DNA from: a virus
Direction: 5' to 3' (one strand)
Virus record (IMG/VR): IMGVR_UViG_3300043444_000298
Location: 1 to 33,634 of that record
Length of the DNA stretch: 33,634 nt
Shown: piece by piece, positions 14,511 through 21,031 of the stretch
How positions within the stretch are numbered: position 1 is the first letter of the stretch
Layout: each line of letters starts with the position of its first letter
Notes under the pieces: model-generated
Databases searched by the model: none
What the model was told of the DNA's origin: nothing
What the model saw: the letters and a program-made list of their open reading frames with translations, nothing else
Program-made: the position numbers and the translations under genes

Positions 14511-14561
14511 GTGTGTACCTTCTGTGTACGTTTTTTGGCAAAAAACACACATGGTACACAC
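14511..14561. repeat. Nested hairpin with GTGTGTACC arms
   Basis: GTGTGTACC (14511-14519) pairs with GGTACACAC (14553-14561); inside it TGTGT (14523-14527) pairs with ACACA (14547-14551), and GTTTTTT (14530-14536) pairs with AAAAAAC (14540-14546) around a GGC loop. About 21 base pairs in 51 nt with two small bulges make a strong potential cruciform. Confidence 0.65.
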
Positions 14562-14878
14562 CAAGGTACACACCTTTATAACAATGATAACATATACTTA
14601 AGTACCTACTGTGTACCTGTGTACCTTTATATTCTCAAACTTTATATACAAACCTCTTATGTTTGTTTTTTCCAAAAGTGTTGGACAAAAAAATGAAAAA
14701 AGGTACACGGACAAAAATGCTCATTAATGAGTCATTTGGAGACTTTTTATGTGTCCTGGATACAATGCTTTTTTGGGGCTATTTGGGCAAGTCGTTGTTT
14801 GTATACTGTTTTTTAATTTTAGGGATGAGTCAGAGCTACTTGGAATCGGTGTGCATACCTCGATCAAAAAGGTACACA
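14511..14878. repeat. GGTACACA/TGTGTACC repeats (iteron-like)
   Basis: Eight-mers GGTACACA or their complement TGTGTACC lie at 14512-14519, 14553-14560, 14565-14572, 14610-14617, 14618-14625 and 14871-14878. Near-copies lie at 14523-14530 (TGTGTACG) and 14702-14709 (GGTACACG). Both orientations occur, two are adjacent, and two are within the hairpin arms. The last one lies inside a coding frame. Direct repeats of this kind are typical of initiator binding sites. Confidence 0.55.
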
Positions 14879-15141
14879 CCTCAATCCAATCGACGGTCCC
14901 AGGTGCATTTGTGCATTATTTTGTGGCAGATTCTGTGGATGAAAATCTGACCGATGCGGTTTTCCTCGATGCCCCCATCAAAGGGCACCCCATGATGGAT
15001 CTGGCACGGCACTTGGCAAAGGAGTATGCCCAACAATCGGGCATTCCCGACAACGGCACCCCCTCCCTCAAGGACCAAAAACGGAACCGCAAGCTTGCGC
15101 TCAAGGCGCTTGCCGAGATGGGCCTCAAGGCTAGTCGTTAG
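14749..15141 (+). CDS. Unknown protein, 130 aa, between origin and helicase
   Basis: GGAG lies 7 nt before ATG 14749. The first 30 residues are hydrophobic (NAFLGLFGQVVVCILFFNFR) and AT-rich, then the frame becomes GC-rich and clearly coding. It has a tandem motif VHTSIKKVHTSI and a helical C-terminus (HPMMDLARHLAKEYAQQSGI, then DQKRNRKLALKALAEMGLKA). No family was recognised. The basic C-terminal helix suggests DNA binding. A GTG at 14851 is an alternative start that removes the hydrophobic part. It converges on the helicase gene with an 11-bp overlap. Another open frame (14663-14950) overlaps the first part. Confidence 0.6.
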   Translation: MCPGYNAFLGLFGQVVVCILFFNFRDESELLGIGVHTSIKKVHTSIQSTVPGAFVHYFVADSVDENLTDAVFLDAPIKGHPMMDLARHLAKEYAQQSGIPDNGTPSLKDQKRNRKLALKALAEMGLKASR

Positions 15142-16531
15142 TCGTTGACCACAGTGCGGTGCCCCATTTAGGGGAGTCCGTCTTGATGGCCACGTTGCGG
15201 ACCCCTTTGACAGGGTTTGCGGCCTCTCTGATGCGCCCCCTGCCCTTTATATCAATAGCCTTGTCAGCGTCGCACACAGATGGCTGGAGGATGTGCAGCC
15301 GGTCCTTGATATCGGAGACCCCAATAGCATCGCCCTTGAGCATCCTTTTAATGGTCGAGTTGGGCACAAAGCACCCAGCCCGGTATTCCATGTTCTCAAG
15401 GATCCACCCGTCAGCGTCCAGGTGATAGTTGCTGATACACTCCTCTAGTTCCTGTTCATCCATCTTTAAGATGGTCTGCCCTGCTGCGAAGTATTCCAGC
15501 ACAGCGGCGTCAACAATGTGGGGCCACCACATGTCCAGTTCATCGAATATTTCAACCTCGGTCCTCTTTATGCCGTCCTTGCGCGGGGTGGAGCACACCA
15601 GCCGCAGCCTGTCTCTACTGCTGTCCTGACCGTCAATGATGGGCATCTGGTTGCTGGTCATCCAAAAGAATGTATGGTTCCTGAACGTGCGGATGCTTTT
15701 GTATGGTGACCTGCCCGTTAGGAACCGATTGCCGGTGATGGCCTTCATCTCCTCAGTGAGAAACCTGCCCTTGCCTACTTCCTCGGCAATGACCATGCGT
15801 TTGCCTTCAAGCATGGCAATCGTGTAGTCCTCTGTCAGCTTTTTGGGCTTGATGTTAGGCAGAGCACACGGGCCTAGTTTGTGTGCGAGAAAGTTGCACA
15901 GCGTTGTCTTGCCTTCGCCGCCGCTACCATACCAGTATAGAATCTCACGTCTGGGTTCCGAGTCCCATAGCAAGGCCCCGATGGCTGACAGGAGACGGCG
16001 GAACATCGTAGAATCCTGCCCGTCAAAGTCTGCCATGTTGACGCGCAACGAGGTCATAAATGGCCCCAGCGTGTCCCAATTCCGTGGTCCCGTGATGCGC
16101 TTCTCATCGGGGGTGATGCCACACCTGACAAGGGGAATGCGCCTGAAGCAATACCCGCCGTCGTCGATGAACCCGATGGGCCTGATCTCGCCGTCAATGA
16201 CCCTGTCACAGCCCTCTACCTTGAGGAACCCATCGACCAGGAACATGCAGTCCTTGGCTTGCTCGTTGGTCATGCTAATCTTGGGCAGCATCTGCATCTC
16301 GGCCAGTTCGGCTGATGCCACGGCTATCTGAAATATTAGGTCCTCACGCTCAAGGATGGACAGCTGCCCTAGGTCTTCCTTACGGTAGTATGCCAGCCCA
16401 TCGGCGCTTTTGACGGCTACAAAGTTGGGGCTGTCGCGGTCAGTCTCGATGGCTGTCCCGTGCAGCATCCATTCCCTGAGTTGTATTTTGTGTTCTGCTT
16501 TTTTTGCTTGCGTATCAATCTTAGGTGCCAT
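15131..16531 (-). CDS. SF3 (D5/P4-type) replicative helicase
   Basis: This 466-aa protein has the SF3 helicase motifs: Walker A YGSGGEGKTTL (201-211), Walker B MVIAEEVGKG (246-255), motif C TFFWMTSNQMP (287-297) and a basic arginine-finger region SSRDRLRLV (304-312). It should form a ring that unwinds DNA at the replication origin. No primase domain (Prim-pol or zinc-binding) is present, unlike P4-alpha. The N-terminal ~160 residues are of D5_N-like character. It lies beside the candidate origin. The ATG at 16531 is the start, with GGAG 12 nt upstream. A hairpin lies in the leader between this gene and the next one upstream. Confidence 0.9.
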   Translation of the reverse strand: MAPKIDTQAKKAEHKIQLREWMLHGTAIETDRDSPNFVAVKSADGLAYYRKEDLGQLSILEREDLIFQIAVASAELAEMQMLPKISMTNEQAKDCMFLVDGFLKVEGCDRVIDGEIRPIGFIDDGGYCFRRIPLVRCGITPDEKRITGPRNWDTLGPFMTSLRVNMADFDGQDSTMFRRLLSAIGALLWDSEPRREILYWYGSGGEGKTTLCNFLAHKLGPCALPNIKPKKLTEDYTIAMLEGKRMVIAEEVGKGRFLTEEMKAITGNRFLTGRSPYKSIRTFRNHTFFWMTSNQMPIIDGQDSSRDRLRLVCSTPRKDGIKRTEVEIFDELDMWWPHIVDAAVLEYFAAGQTILKMDEQELEECISNYHLDADGWILENMEYRAGCFVPNSTIKRMLKGDAIGVSDIKDRLHILQPSVCDADKAIDIKGRGRIREAANPVKGVRNVAIKTDSPKWGTALWSTTND

Positions 16532-16572
16532 AGTATGTTGCTACTCCAATGGTGATGCCGTCATCAGTGGTC

Positions 16573-16603
16573 AAGCTCCTTAATCCTGCCGGGTTGGGAG
16601 CTT
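16573..16603 (-). repeat. Inverted repeat upstream of the helicase
   Basis: AAGCTCC (16573-16579) and GGAGCTT (16597-16603) are a perfect 7-bp inverted repeat with a 17-nt loop in the 89-bp gap between the 135-aa gene and the helicase. No T-run follows in the minus direction, so a regulatory hairpin is more likely than a terminator. Confidence 0.35.
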
Positions 16604-16620
16604 TTACTTTACTACGATCT

Positions 16621-17028
16621 CTATTCTGCACAAATGTAATGTTGATTATCTTTGAGCAAAACATCATAGCCTGGGTTGTCTTTTGTCTCAAAACACAGGG
16701 CTCTAAGATACTCCATTAGCATATCAATCTCTGCTGTTGTTAGATAATGCTCTGGCAGCTTTTGCGTTAATGTCGATTCATCGTTGTTGTTCTCTGCGTC
16801 ATATATATCAGCCTGAAACTCAATTGAGGCGCAGAAAGTATTGATGATAGCCGATCTCACCGTCTTAGGTCTGACAACATACCGAAACGGGCCGTCACAC
16901 TTAAGCGCCCATGGTGTTGGATTGTATTTTGGGTCATATTTTAGTTTTGACCCCAGGCGCTGCAGAGTCTCCCTAAAAGCATCAGTTTTGTTGGGTTTAA
17001 ATTGTTGAGTGTTTTTGTCTTCTGTCAT
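16621..17028 (-). CDS. Unknown acidic protein, 135 aa
   Basis: No family was recognised. It begins MTEDKNTQQFKPNKTDAFRE, has a central stretch with KCDGPFRYVVRPKTVRSAII and ends with LTTAEIDMLMEYLRALCFET and NPGYDVLLKDNQHYICAE. It is acidic, with a helix-rich C-terminal half. It is more AT-rich than the neighbouring helicase. The start is uncertain: ATG 17028 (AAGGG upstream) or ATG 17073, which adds 15 residues. It lies upstream of the helicase on the same strand, and might be a replication-accessory protein. Confidence 0.55.
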   Translation of the reverse strand: MTEDKNTQQFKPNKTDAFRETLQRLGSKLKYDPKYNPTPWALKCDGPFRYVVRPKTVRSAIINTFCASIEFQADIYDAENNNDESTLTQKLPEHYLTTAEIDMLMEYLRALCFETKDNPGYDVLLKDNQHYICAE

Positions 17029-17156
17029 ACAATACCCTTTATCATCGTTGCTATCTTTCAATGTGCTCCCCATCTGCACCACGCTGGTGGGGATTATTTT
17101 TTACCACCAATCGCAAACTGACATCAACCAACCCGCTCCGGCTGTCACAACTGAAA

Positions 17157-17209
17157 TTCATTTGCAGTTCATTTGTATTTCACTTGCCATGCAATTGCAC
17201 GTCATTTGC
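17157..17209 (+). repeat. Five direct repeats, exact 11-bp period
   Basis: Nine-mers TTCATTTGC, TTCATTTGT, TTCACTTGC, TGCAATTGC and GTCATTTGC start at 17157, 17168, 17179, 17190 and 17201. Every step is exactly 11 bp, so copies sit on one face of the helix. C3, A4, T6, T7 and G8 are invariant. A weaker sixth copy (CGCATCCGT) starts at 17212. They end in the -35 box of the promoter below. Confidence 0.75.
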
Positions 17210-17233
17210 CACGCATCCGTGCAGTGATATACT
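17206..17233 (+). promoter_or_regulatory. Promoter of the accessory island; likely leaderless
   Basis: TTGCCA (17206-17211, 5 of 6) and TATACT (17228-17233, 5 of 6) are 16 bp apart, and TGA precedes the -10 box (extended -10). Transcription should start at about 17240, which is the A of the VRR-NUC ATG (17240). No Shine-Dalgarno sequence is present, so translation may start on a leaderless mRNA. Confidence 0.6.
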
Positions 17234-17239
17234 TACTGC

Positions 17240-17716
17240 ATGACCAAACCAAAACGTGACATCTATGATGGCGCTGTGCCTGCTAGCGACTACTACACGT
17301 CTAACGTAACACAGCCCAAACTCAAACTGAGTCACTTCACCAAGTCACAGGCACACTACAATGTGCAAGTACCGAAGGCCGACATCAGGCAGGTAAGGGA
17401 ACAGGTCATCCAGTCCGAGATCATCGAACTGCTGCGGGACAGCGGCGCATGGGTCCACAAGGCCAAGGCGGTCAACCTTGTCGGTGACGGCATCCTCGCC
17501 CCCACGCAGCAGGGTGTGCCCGACATCCTGGCCTGCTACCGTGGCAGGTTCGTTGCTATCGAGGTCAAGGCGGCGTCCAAAAGGGCCAAGGTCTCCGGGG
17601 AGCAGGCCGCACAGATTGCAATGATAATCGAGTGCGAGGGCGTGGCCGCCGTGTGCTGGTCAACCGCACAAGTTGAAGCAATACTGCAGTCTATTGACAA
17701 CTCCATCGACGGCTAG
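17240..17716 (+). CDS. VRR-NUC nuclease (PD-(D/E)XK type)
   Basis: This 158-aa protein has the VRR-NUC pattern: QVIQSEIIELLRDSGAWVHK with Glu60 in the first helix, GVPDILACYRGRFVAIEVKA (92-111) with Asp95, Glu108 and Lys110, then VSGEQAAQIAMIIECEG with the trailing Gln. Family members include Fan1-type and standalone phage nucleases that cut structured DNA such as junctions or flaps. In a phage it could resolve recombination intermediates, cut host DNA or process packaging substrates. It is the first gene of the plus-strand island and is driven by the promoter and repeats directly upstream. Confidence 0.85.
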   Translation: MTKPKRDIYDGAVPASDYYTSNVTQPKLKLSHFTKSQAHYNVQVPKADIRQVREQVIQSEIIELLRDSGAWVHKAKAVNLVGDGILAPTQQGVPDILACYRGRFVAIEVKAASKRAKVSGEQAAQIAMIIECEGVAAVCWSTAQVEAILQSIDNSIDG

Positions 17717-17729
17717 TACGTTGCGATGT

Positions 17730-17828
17730 ATGAACACTGAACCCGACTATAAGCATATGTTCACTATGGTCCTCCTGCTTGCCTTGCTGCTGGCATTTTG
17801 GGGCACAGTCCTGTGGTTCATTCTATGA
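17730..17828 (+). CDS. Possible 32-aa single-span membrane peptide
   Basis: A short frame encodes MNTEPDYKHMFTM followed by a hydrophobic helix (VLLLALLLAFWGTVLWFIL) to the stop. The size and the one strong membrane segment resemble small phage toxins or holin-like peptides. There is no clear ribosome site, so it may not be translated. It lies between the VRR-NUC gene and the next gene of the island. Confidence 0.4.
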   Translation: MNTEPDYKHMFTMVLLLALLLAFWGTVLWFIL

Positions 17829-17841
17829 AGTACTTCATCCT

Positions 17842-18102
17842 ATGAAATACGAAAAAGAAGTATTCGATCACATGATGAGCTGTATGAAGCTATGGCAGAT
17901 CCACGTCTCAAGCGATGGGCGCTTCTGGGCAGGCCCCAGGACAGCCGACGGCCGCGTCACCGAGAACCACGTCCGGTCCATGCTGCGCCAGGAGCTGATC
18001 ATCGCCTTCAGGCTCAGCGAGGCTGCCCGCAAGAAATACATCAACTCCCTGCTGGCCTTTGCCATCGATAAAGCCGGACGACTGGAGAGAGGTGAGGCAT
18101 GA
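17842..18102 (+). CDS. Unknown protein, 86 aa
   Basis: The proposed start is ATG 17842; the frame is open from 17779, but the upstream part overlaps the membrane peptide and reads as out-of-frame sequence. The product begins MKYEKEVFDHMMSCMKLWQI, then DGRFWAGPRTADGRVTENHV, RSMLRQELIIAFRLSEAARK. It is helix-rich and roughly neutral. No family was recognised. Its ATGA overlap with the next gene shows that it is part of a translationally coupled set. Confidence 0.6.
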   Translation: MKYEKEVFDHMMSCMKLWQIHVSSDGRFWAGPRTADGRVTENHVRSMLRQELIIAFRLSEAARKKYINSLLAFAIDKAGRLERGEA

Positions 18103-18305
18103 CAGTCTACTGCCCCCAATGCAGCCATCCCTTGCAGCCTAGTGGCCGCTGCGAGCGTTGCGGGTGCCGTGACGCCCCGCATAGCGGCACCTGGGGCCGG
18201 TACTATGCCGACGTCGAACGATTCAACAGCAAGTCCAGGATGCCTTGGCTGGCCCTGGCTGCGTGTGTTGCGGTCATTGTGATGCTTTGGATATTAACAA
18301 CATAA
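18099..18305 (+). CDS. Zinc-ribbon protein with a membrane segment, 68 aa
   Basis: CPQCSHPLQPSGRCERCGC near the N-terminus has two CxxC pairs that fit a zinc ribbon, and the last ~20 residues (PWLALAACVAVIVMLWILTT) form a membrane segment. Zinc-ribbon plus one membrane helix is a common design for small phage and bacterial membrane-associated proteins. A good GAGAGGTGAG site precedes its ATG, which overlaps the previous gene by 4 bp (ATGA). The function is unknown. Confidence 0.65.
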   Translation: MTVYCPQCSHPLQPSGRCERCGCRDAPHSGTWGRYYADVERFNSKSRMPWLALAACVAVIVMLWILTT

Positions 18306-18315
18306 AGGAGAGAAT

Positions 18316-18956
<641 letters not shown>

Positions 18957-18960
<4 letters not shown>

Positions 18961-19235
18961 AGTTTGAGGACATCCTGCCTAAGATTCGGAAGGGGCGGAA
19001 GGCTAGGCGAGCAGTATGGCTTAGCGCTTTATTTCATAAAGACAGTTCTTTAGGGTTAAAGCAGAGCGATATTTTGTCAGACGACTGGGAGCTGGTGCCG
19101 GAGCCTAGGAAACACAAGGTCACCGTCTGCCTTTGGAGTGACGGTGTCGCACGGTTTCATGGAGATGTGTTCACGTTGAATCCCGGTGACCATATTGTTG
19201 AGGTCAAGGAGATTGAATGGGAAATGCCTGAATGA
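18957..19235 (+). CDS. Tad2/DUF2829-like candidate anti-defence protein
   Basis: The start is GTG 18957 (GGGGAGG upstream, GTGA overlap). The 92-aa product begins MKFEDILPKIRKGRKARRAV and has SDILSDDWELVPEP at the end of the first half. This combination of 'F-ILp-l--Gk-arR--W' and 'DiL-DDWEvv' is typical of DUF2829, the Thoeris anti-defence Tad2-like family, which sequesters immune nucleotide signals. The middle is shorter than in well-known members. The second half (TVCLWSDGVARFHGDVFTLN, VKEIEWEMPE) looks like an added beta unit. The anti-defence role is inference from family resemblance and needs testing. Confidence 0.55.
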
Positions 19236-19653
19236 ACCGACTTTCTATGCCCACCTGCGCGAGTTCATCCGGTGCATTGAAATAGAATACGGCACCATAT
19301 CAGGCACCGAGATCCGAATGACGCTGCCGTATAAGATGTTCAACTATGCTTGGCGAGATATTGCTGATCTTGGTCTTAGGGTCTGCATTGACGGTACGCC
19401 AATAAAGAGTGTCTCATGCCATATTAGCGGATACGAGTGCATCATAGACCGAGGAGAAGGACCAGAGCCCGTCCGTGTTGCCGACTACTTGGTGCAAGGC
19501 GGCACCGCCGACGGCGCACCTGCGTCGGTATGGTTTAAGGCAACCCACCCAATCGGCCAGCAACTGGAGGGGGCTGTGATGGTGCCGGGGAGCGAGAGGA
19601 TATCCAATGACCGAAAAGAAATATCGCCTAGCAGTAGCAGTATCCCACCTTGA
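19213..19653 (+). CDS. Unknown protein, start uncertain, ~146 aa
   Basis: The frame is well conserved in style: FYAHLREFIRCIEIEYGTIS, MTLPYKMFNYAWRDIADLGL, then RVCIDGTPIKSVSCHISGYE. It has no ATG near its start. TTG 19213, GTG 19186 and ATG 19318 are all in frame; TTG is chosen because the GAGG upstream fits best and the coding pattern begins there. An ATG at 19232, coupled to the previous stop (ATGA), opens a different frame that ends after 17 codons. No family was recognised. Its end overlaps the next gene by 47 bp. Confidence 0.5.
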   Translation: MNGKCLNEPTFYAHLREFIRCIEIEYGTISGTEIRMTLPYKMFNYAWRDIADLGLRVCIDGTPIKSVSCHISGYECIIDRGEGPEPVRVADYLVQGGTADGAPASVWFKATHPIGQQLEGAVMVPGSERISNDRKEISPSSSSIPP

Positions 19654-19909
19654 CGGGGATTCCCTTGAGTTTGCAAATAGCATAGTCCGGGTGCTTGATC
19701 GCTTTGATGCGGGGTTTGAAACGCTCAGTAACCGCAACATCGCCTATAGAGTCGAGAAAATTGACAACACCAATGACGCCATGATCGTTGCCACCTTGAC
19801 AGTGCCGGATGCTTCAAGGGTGCGCCGGTACAACCTGGGTGAGGACTTCACCGAAGACCCCGAAGGGTTTTGGGTGAGGTGGGTCGATGTGAAGGATCTT
19901 ATTTCCTAG
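19607..19909 (+). CDS. Unknown protein, 100 aa
   Basis: It begins MTEKKYRLAVAVSHLDGDSL, then NSIVRVLDRFDAGFETLSNR and NNTNDA-like acidic segments, and ends with EDPEGFWVRWVDVKDLIS. Alternating beta-like and helical parts suggest a small folded protein. AGAGGATATCCA lies upstream of the ATG. No family was recognised. It is the last gene of the plus-strand island and converges with the next minus-strand gene, overlapping its end by 11 bp. Confidence 0.6.
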   Translation: MTEKKYRLAVAVSHLDGDSLEFANSIVRVLDRFDAGFETLSNRNIAYRVEKIDNTNDAMIVATLTVPDASRVRRYNLGEDFTEDPEGFWVRWVDVKDLIS

Positions 19910-20069
19910 CCCTCTTGTTCGCATACCGCACCAGCGCCATAAGCACCTCAGGATCTTCAACAGCCAGATCCGCAATGATCCGCAGGATCTCCCGGACGTC
20001 ACCGATCTTGACGTTCGACTTGCCACCCTCTGCCTCAACGATCAGCTTGGTCAGTTGTTTGATGTTCAT
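19899..20069 (-). CDS. Small helical protein, 56 aa
   Basis: The start is ATG 20069, overlapping the stop of the upstream gene (ATGA); an in-frame start at 20153 is inside that gene and less likely. The product, MNIKQLTKLIVEAEGGKSNV, VKIGDVREILRIIADLAVED, reads as two helices. It resembles short phage proteins that follow structural genes, with no known function. It converges on the last gene of the plus-strand island. Confidence 0.55.
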   Translation of the reverse strand: MNIKQLTKLIVEAEGGKSNVKIGDVREILRIIADLAVEDPEVLMALVRYANKRARK

Positions 20070-20848
20070 GATGCGCTCTTTTTGACCAGGACGTACTTCC
20101 AAATAGTGCCCACAAAGGTGTTGTTGTTGGTCGTGCTCGACACGATGAACCATACATCTGTCTTGGGCTCTACAACGATGGGCTCATCGATTAGATTGCG
20201 GTCGATAAACGATGTGCCCTGCGTGTCGATACTGTACGACACGATCTCCTGCAGCAGGCCCGTAGGACCGCGCTTGCGCAGTTGTATGGTACATGACCCC
20301 GCAGCACCCTGCGCGACGTTGACAAAGAGGTCCAGAATGAAGGCCTTGTCATAGTCCGCAGGGACGGTGAACACACCCGTCTGGCTGATGCCCTTGTCGG
20401 CTGGAATAGCCGACACAGTGGTGCCACCAATGCTGATAGTGATGGCCCCTGCGTTGACCTGTCCTGTGCCCGCTGTGGCCACCTCAAGCTTGTTGACACG
20501 CAGCAGCTGGGCAGCAAGATTGACCGGCGTGGTGCCGTTCATCGTCACGGTCTCGACGACTTCAAGATAGTTGGCGTCCAGGCCCGTCACTGTGACCGTG
20601 CGTGCCCCTGTGCCAGCTGCGGCATCATTGGCCGATGCTGAGACGATGGTCGTGGCAGCTGCTGCTGCGGGGAATGTGAACACGCCCCCTTGGGACCATA
20701 CAAACTCCGGCACTGTGGCCGTGTCCACATCGGGGTTAGCCGAGAACAGCGTCATCTTTTGCAGGTCATAGTCGTTATCTAGGGCCGTCCTCCATAGCTT
20801 CGACGTCGTTGGATTCAGATAGTCCAGGTACTGCCTTGGTCTTGTCAT
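20066..20848 (-). CDS. Putative virion structural protein, 260 aa
   Basis: After a polar N-terminus (MTRPRQYLDYLNPTTSKLWR), the protein is rich in A, T, V, G and S with long beta-type stretches (VETVTMNGTTPVNLAAQLLR, SISIGGT-like ITISIGGTTVSAIP, YDKAFILDLFVNVAQGAAGS, TDVWFIVSSTTNNNTFVGTI). This is typical of virion decoration, tail-tip or fibre-associated proteins in podoviruses. It is downstream of the fibre genes in the same transcript. An AAGGAG site precedes the ATG. It could be a fibre chaperone or a baseplate-like unit; no family was certain. Confidence 0.6.
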   Translation of the reverse strand: MTRPRQYLDYLNPTTSKLWRTALDNDYDLQKMTLFSANPDVDTATVPEFVWSQGGVFTFPAAAAATTIVSASANDAAAGTGARTVTVTGLDANYLEVVETVTMNGTTPVNLAAQLLRVNKLEVATAGTGQVNAGAITISIGGTTVSAIPADKGISQTGVFTVPADYDKAFILDLFVNVAQGAAGSCTIQLRKRGPTGLLQEIVSYSIDTQGTSFIDRNLIDEPIVVEPKTDVWFIVSSTTNNNTFVGTIWKYVLVKKSAS

Positions 20849-20963
20849 TCAACACTCCTTGGAGCACCTGCACAGCCTGCTGCAGGGCTTGATGGTCGGC
20901 AAGATTGCCCATGTACTTTGCTGCACATTGTCCGAGCAGATTGAGTGCGTCCTGTGGCGTCAT
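20775..20963 (-). CDS. Small phage protein, 62 aa
   Basis: Starting at ATG 20963 (GGGAG at 8 nt), the protein begins MTPQDALNLLGQCAAKYMGN and has DHQALQQAVQVLQGVLNDKT. Small helical proteins with this 'DHqalqqAvqvL' pattern occur in many tailed-phage structural clusters with no known role. Its C-terminal 24 codons overlap, in another frame, the first codons of the 260-aa gene (74 bp). The frame is open up to 21062, but the strong promoter lies at 20992-21020, upstream of the chosen start. Confidence 0.6.
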   Translation of the reverse strand: MTPQDALNLLGQCAAKYMGNLADHQALQQAVQVLQGVLNDKTKAVPGLSESNDVEAMEDGPR

Positions 20964-20991
20964 CGTAGCGTCTCCCATAGTTGAGGCGCAC

Positions 20992-21020
20992 ATTATATCC
21001 AGTGTGTTTCGCCCTGTCCA
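20992..21020 (-). promoter_or_regulatory. Strong sigma70-like promoter
   Basis: On the minus strand, TGGACA (21020-21015, 5 of 6) and TATAAT (20997-20992, 6 of 6) are exactly 17 bp apart. Transcription would start near 20985 and reach the 62-, 260- and 56-aa genes. It is the best-matching host-type promoter in the window. Confidence 0.75.
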
Positions 21021-21031
21021 TGGGGTGTCCT

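Larger units (their letters stand above)
14192..14748. other. Non-coding region with repeats; candidate replication origin
   Basis: About 560 bp with no convincing gene. It holds a GTATTGGAATAC palindrome (14236-14247), direct CCGACCGA repeats (14252-14277), a pyrimidine-rich arm (14381-14400) and its purine-rich partner (14490-14509), a strong hairpin (14511-14561), and several GGTACACA motifs. The first half is GC-rich; from about 14575 it becomes strongly AT-rich. The SF3 helicase gene lies about 400 bp beyond the right end. This arrangement is consistent with an origin, but no initiator was tested. Confidence 0.45.

Noticed and set aside
14530-14546. GTTTTTTGGCAAAAAAC as an intrinsic terminator
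   Set aside because: The stem is all A/T apart from the closing pair and loop, and a T-run after a GC stem is missing; it fits better as part of the larger hairpin.
17100-17120. Hairpin with TTTTTT upstream of the 135-aa gene (plus-strand terminator)
   Set aside because: No plus-strand gene ends there, and the hairpin competes with another pairing; too weak to call.
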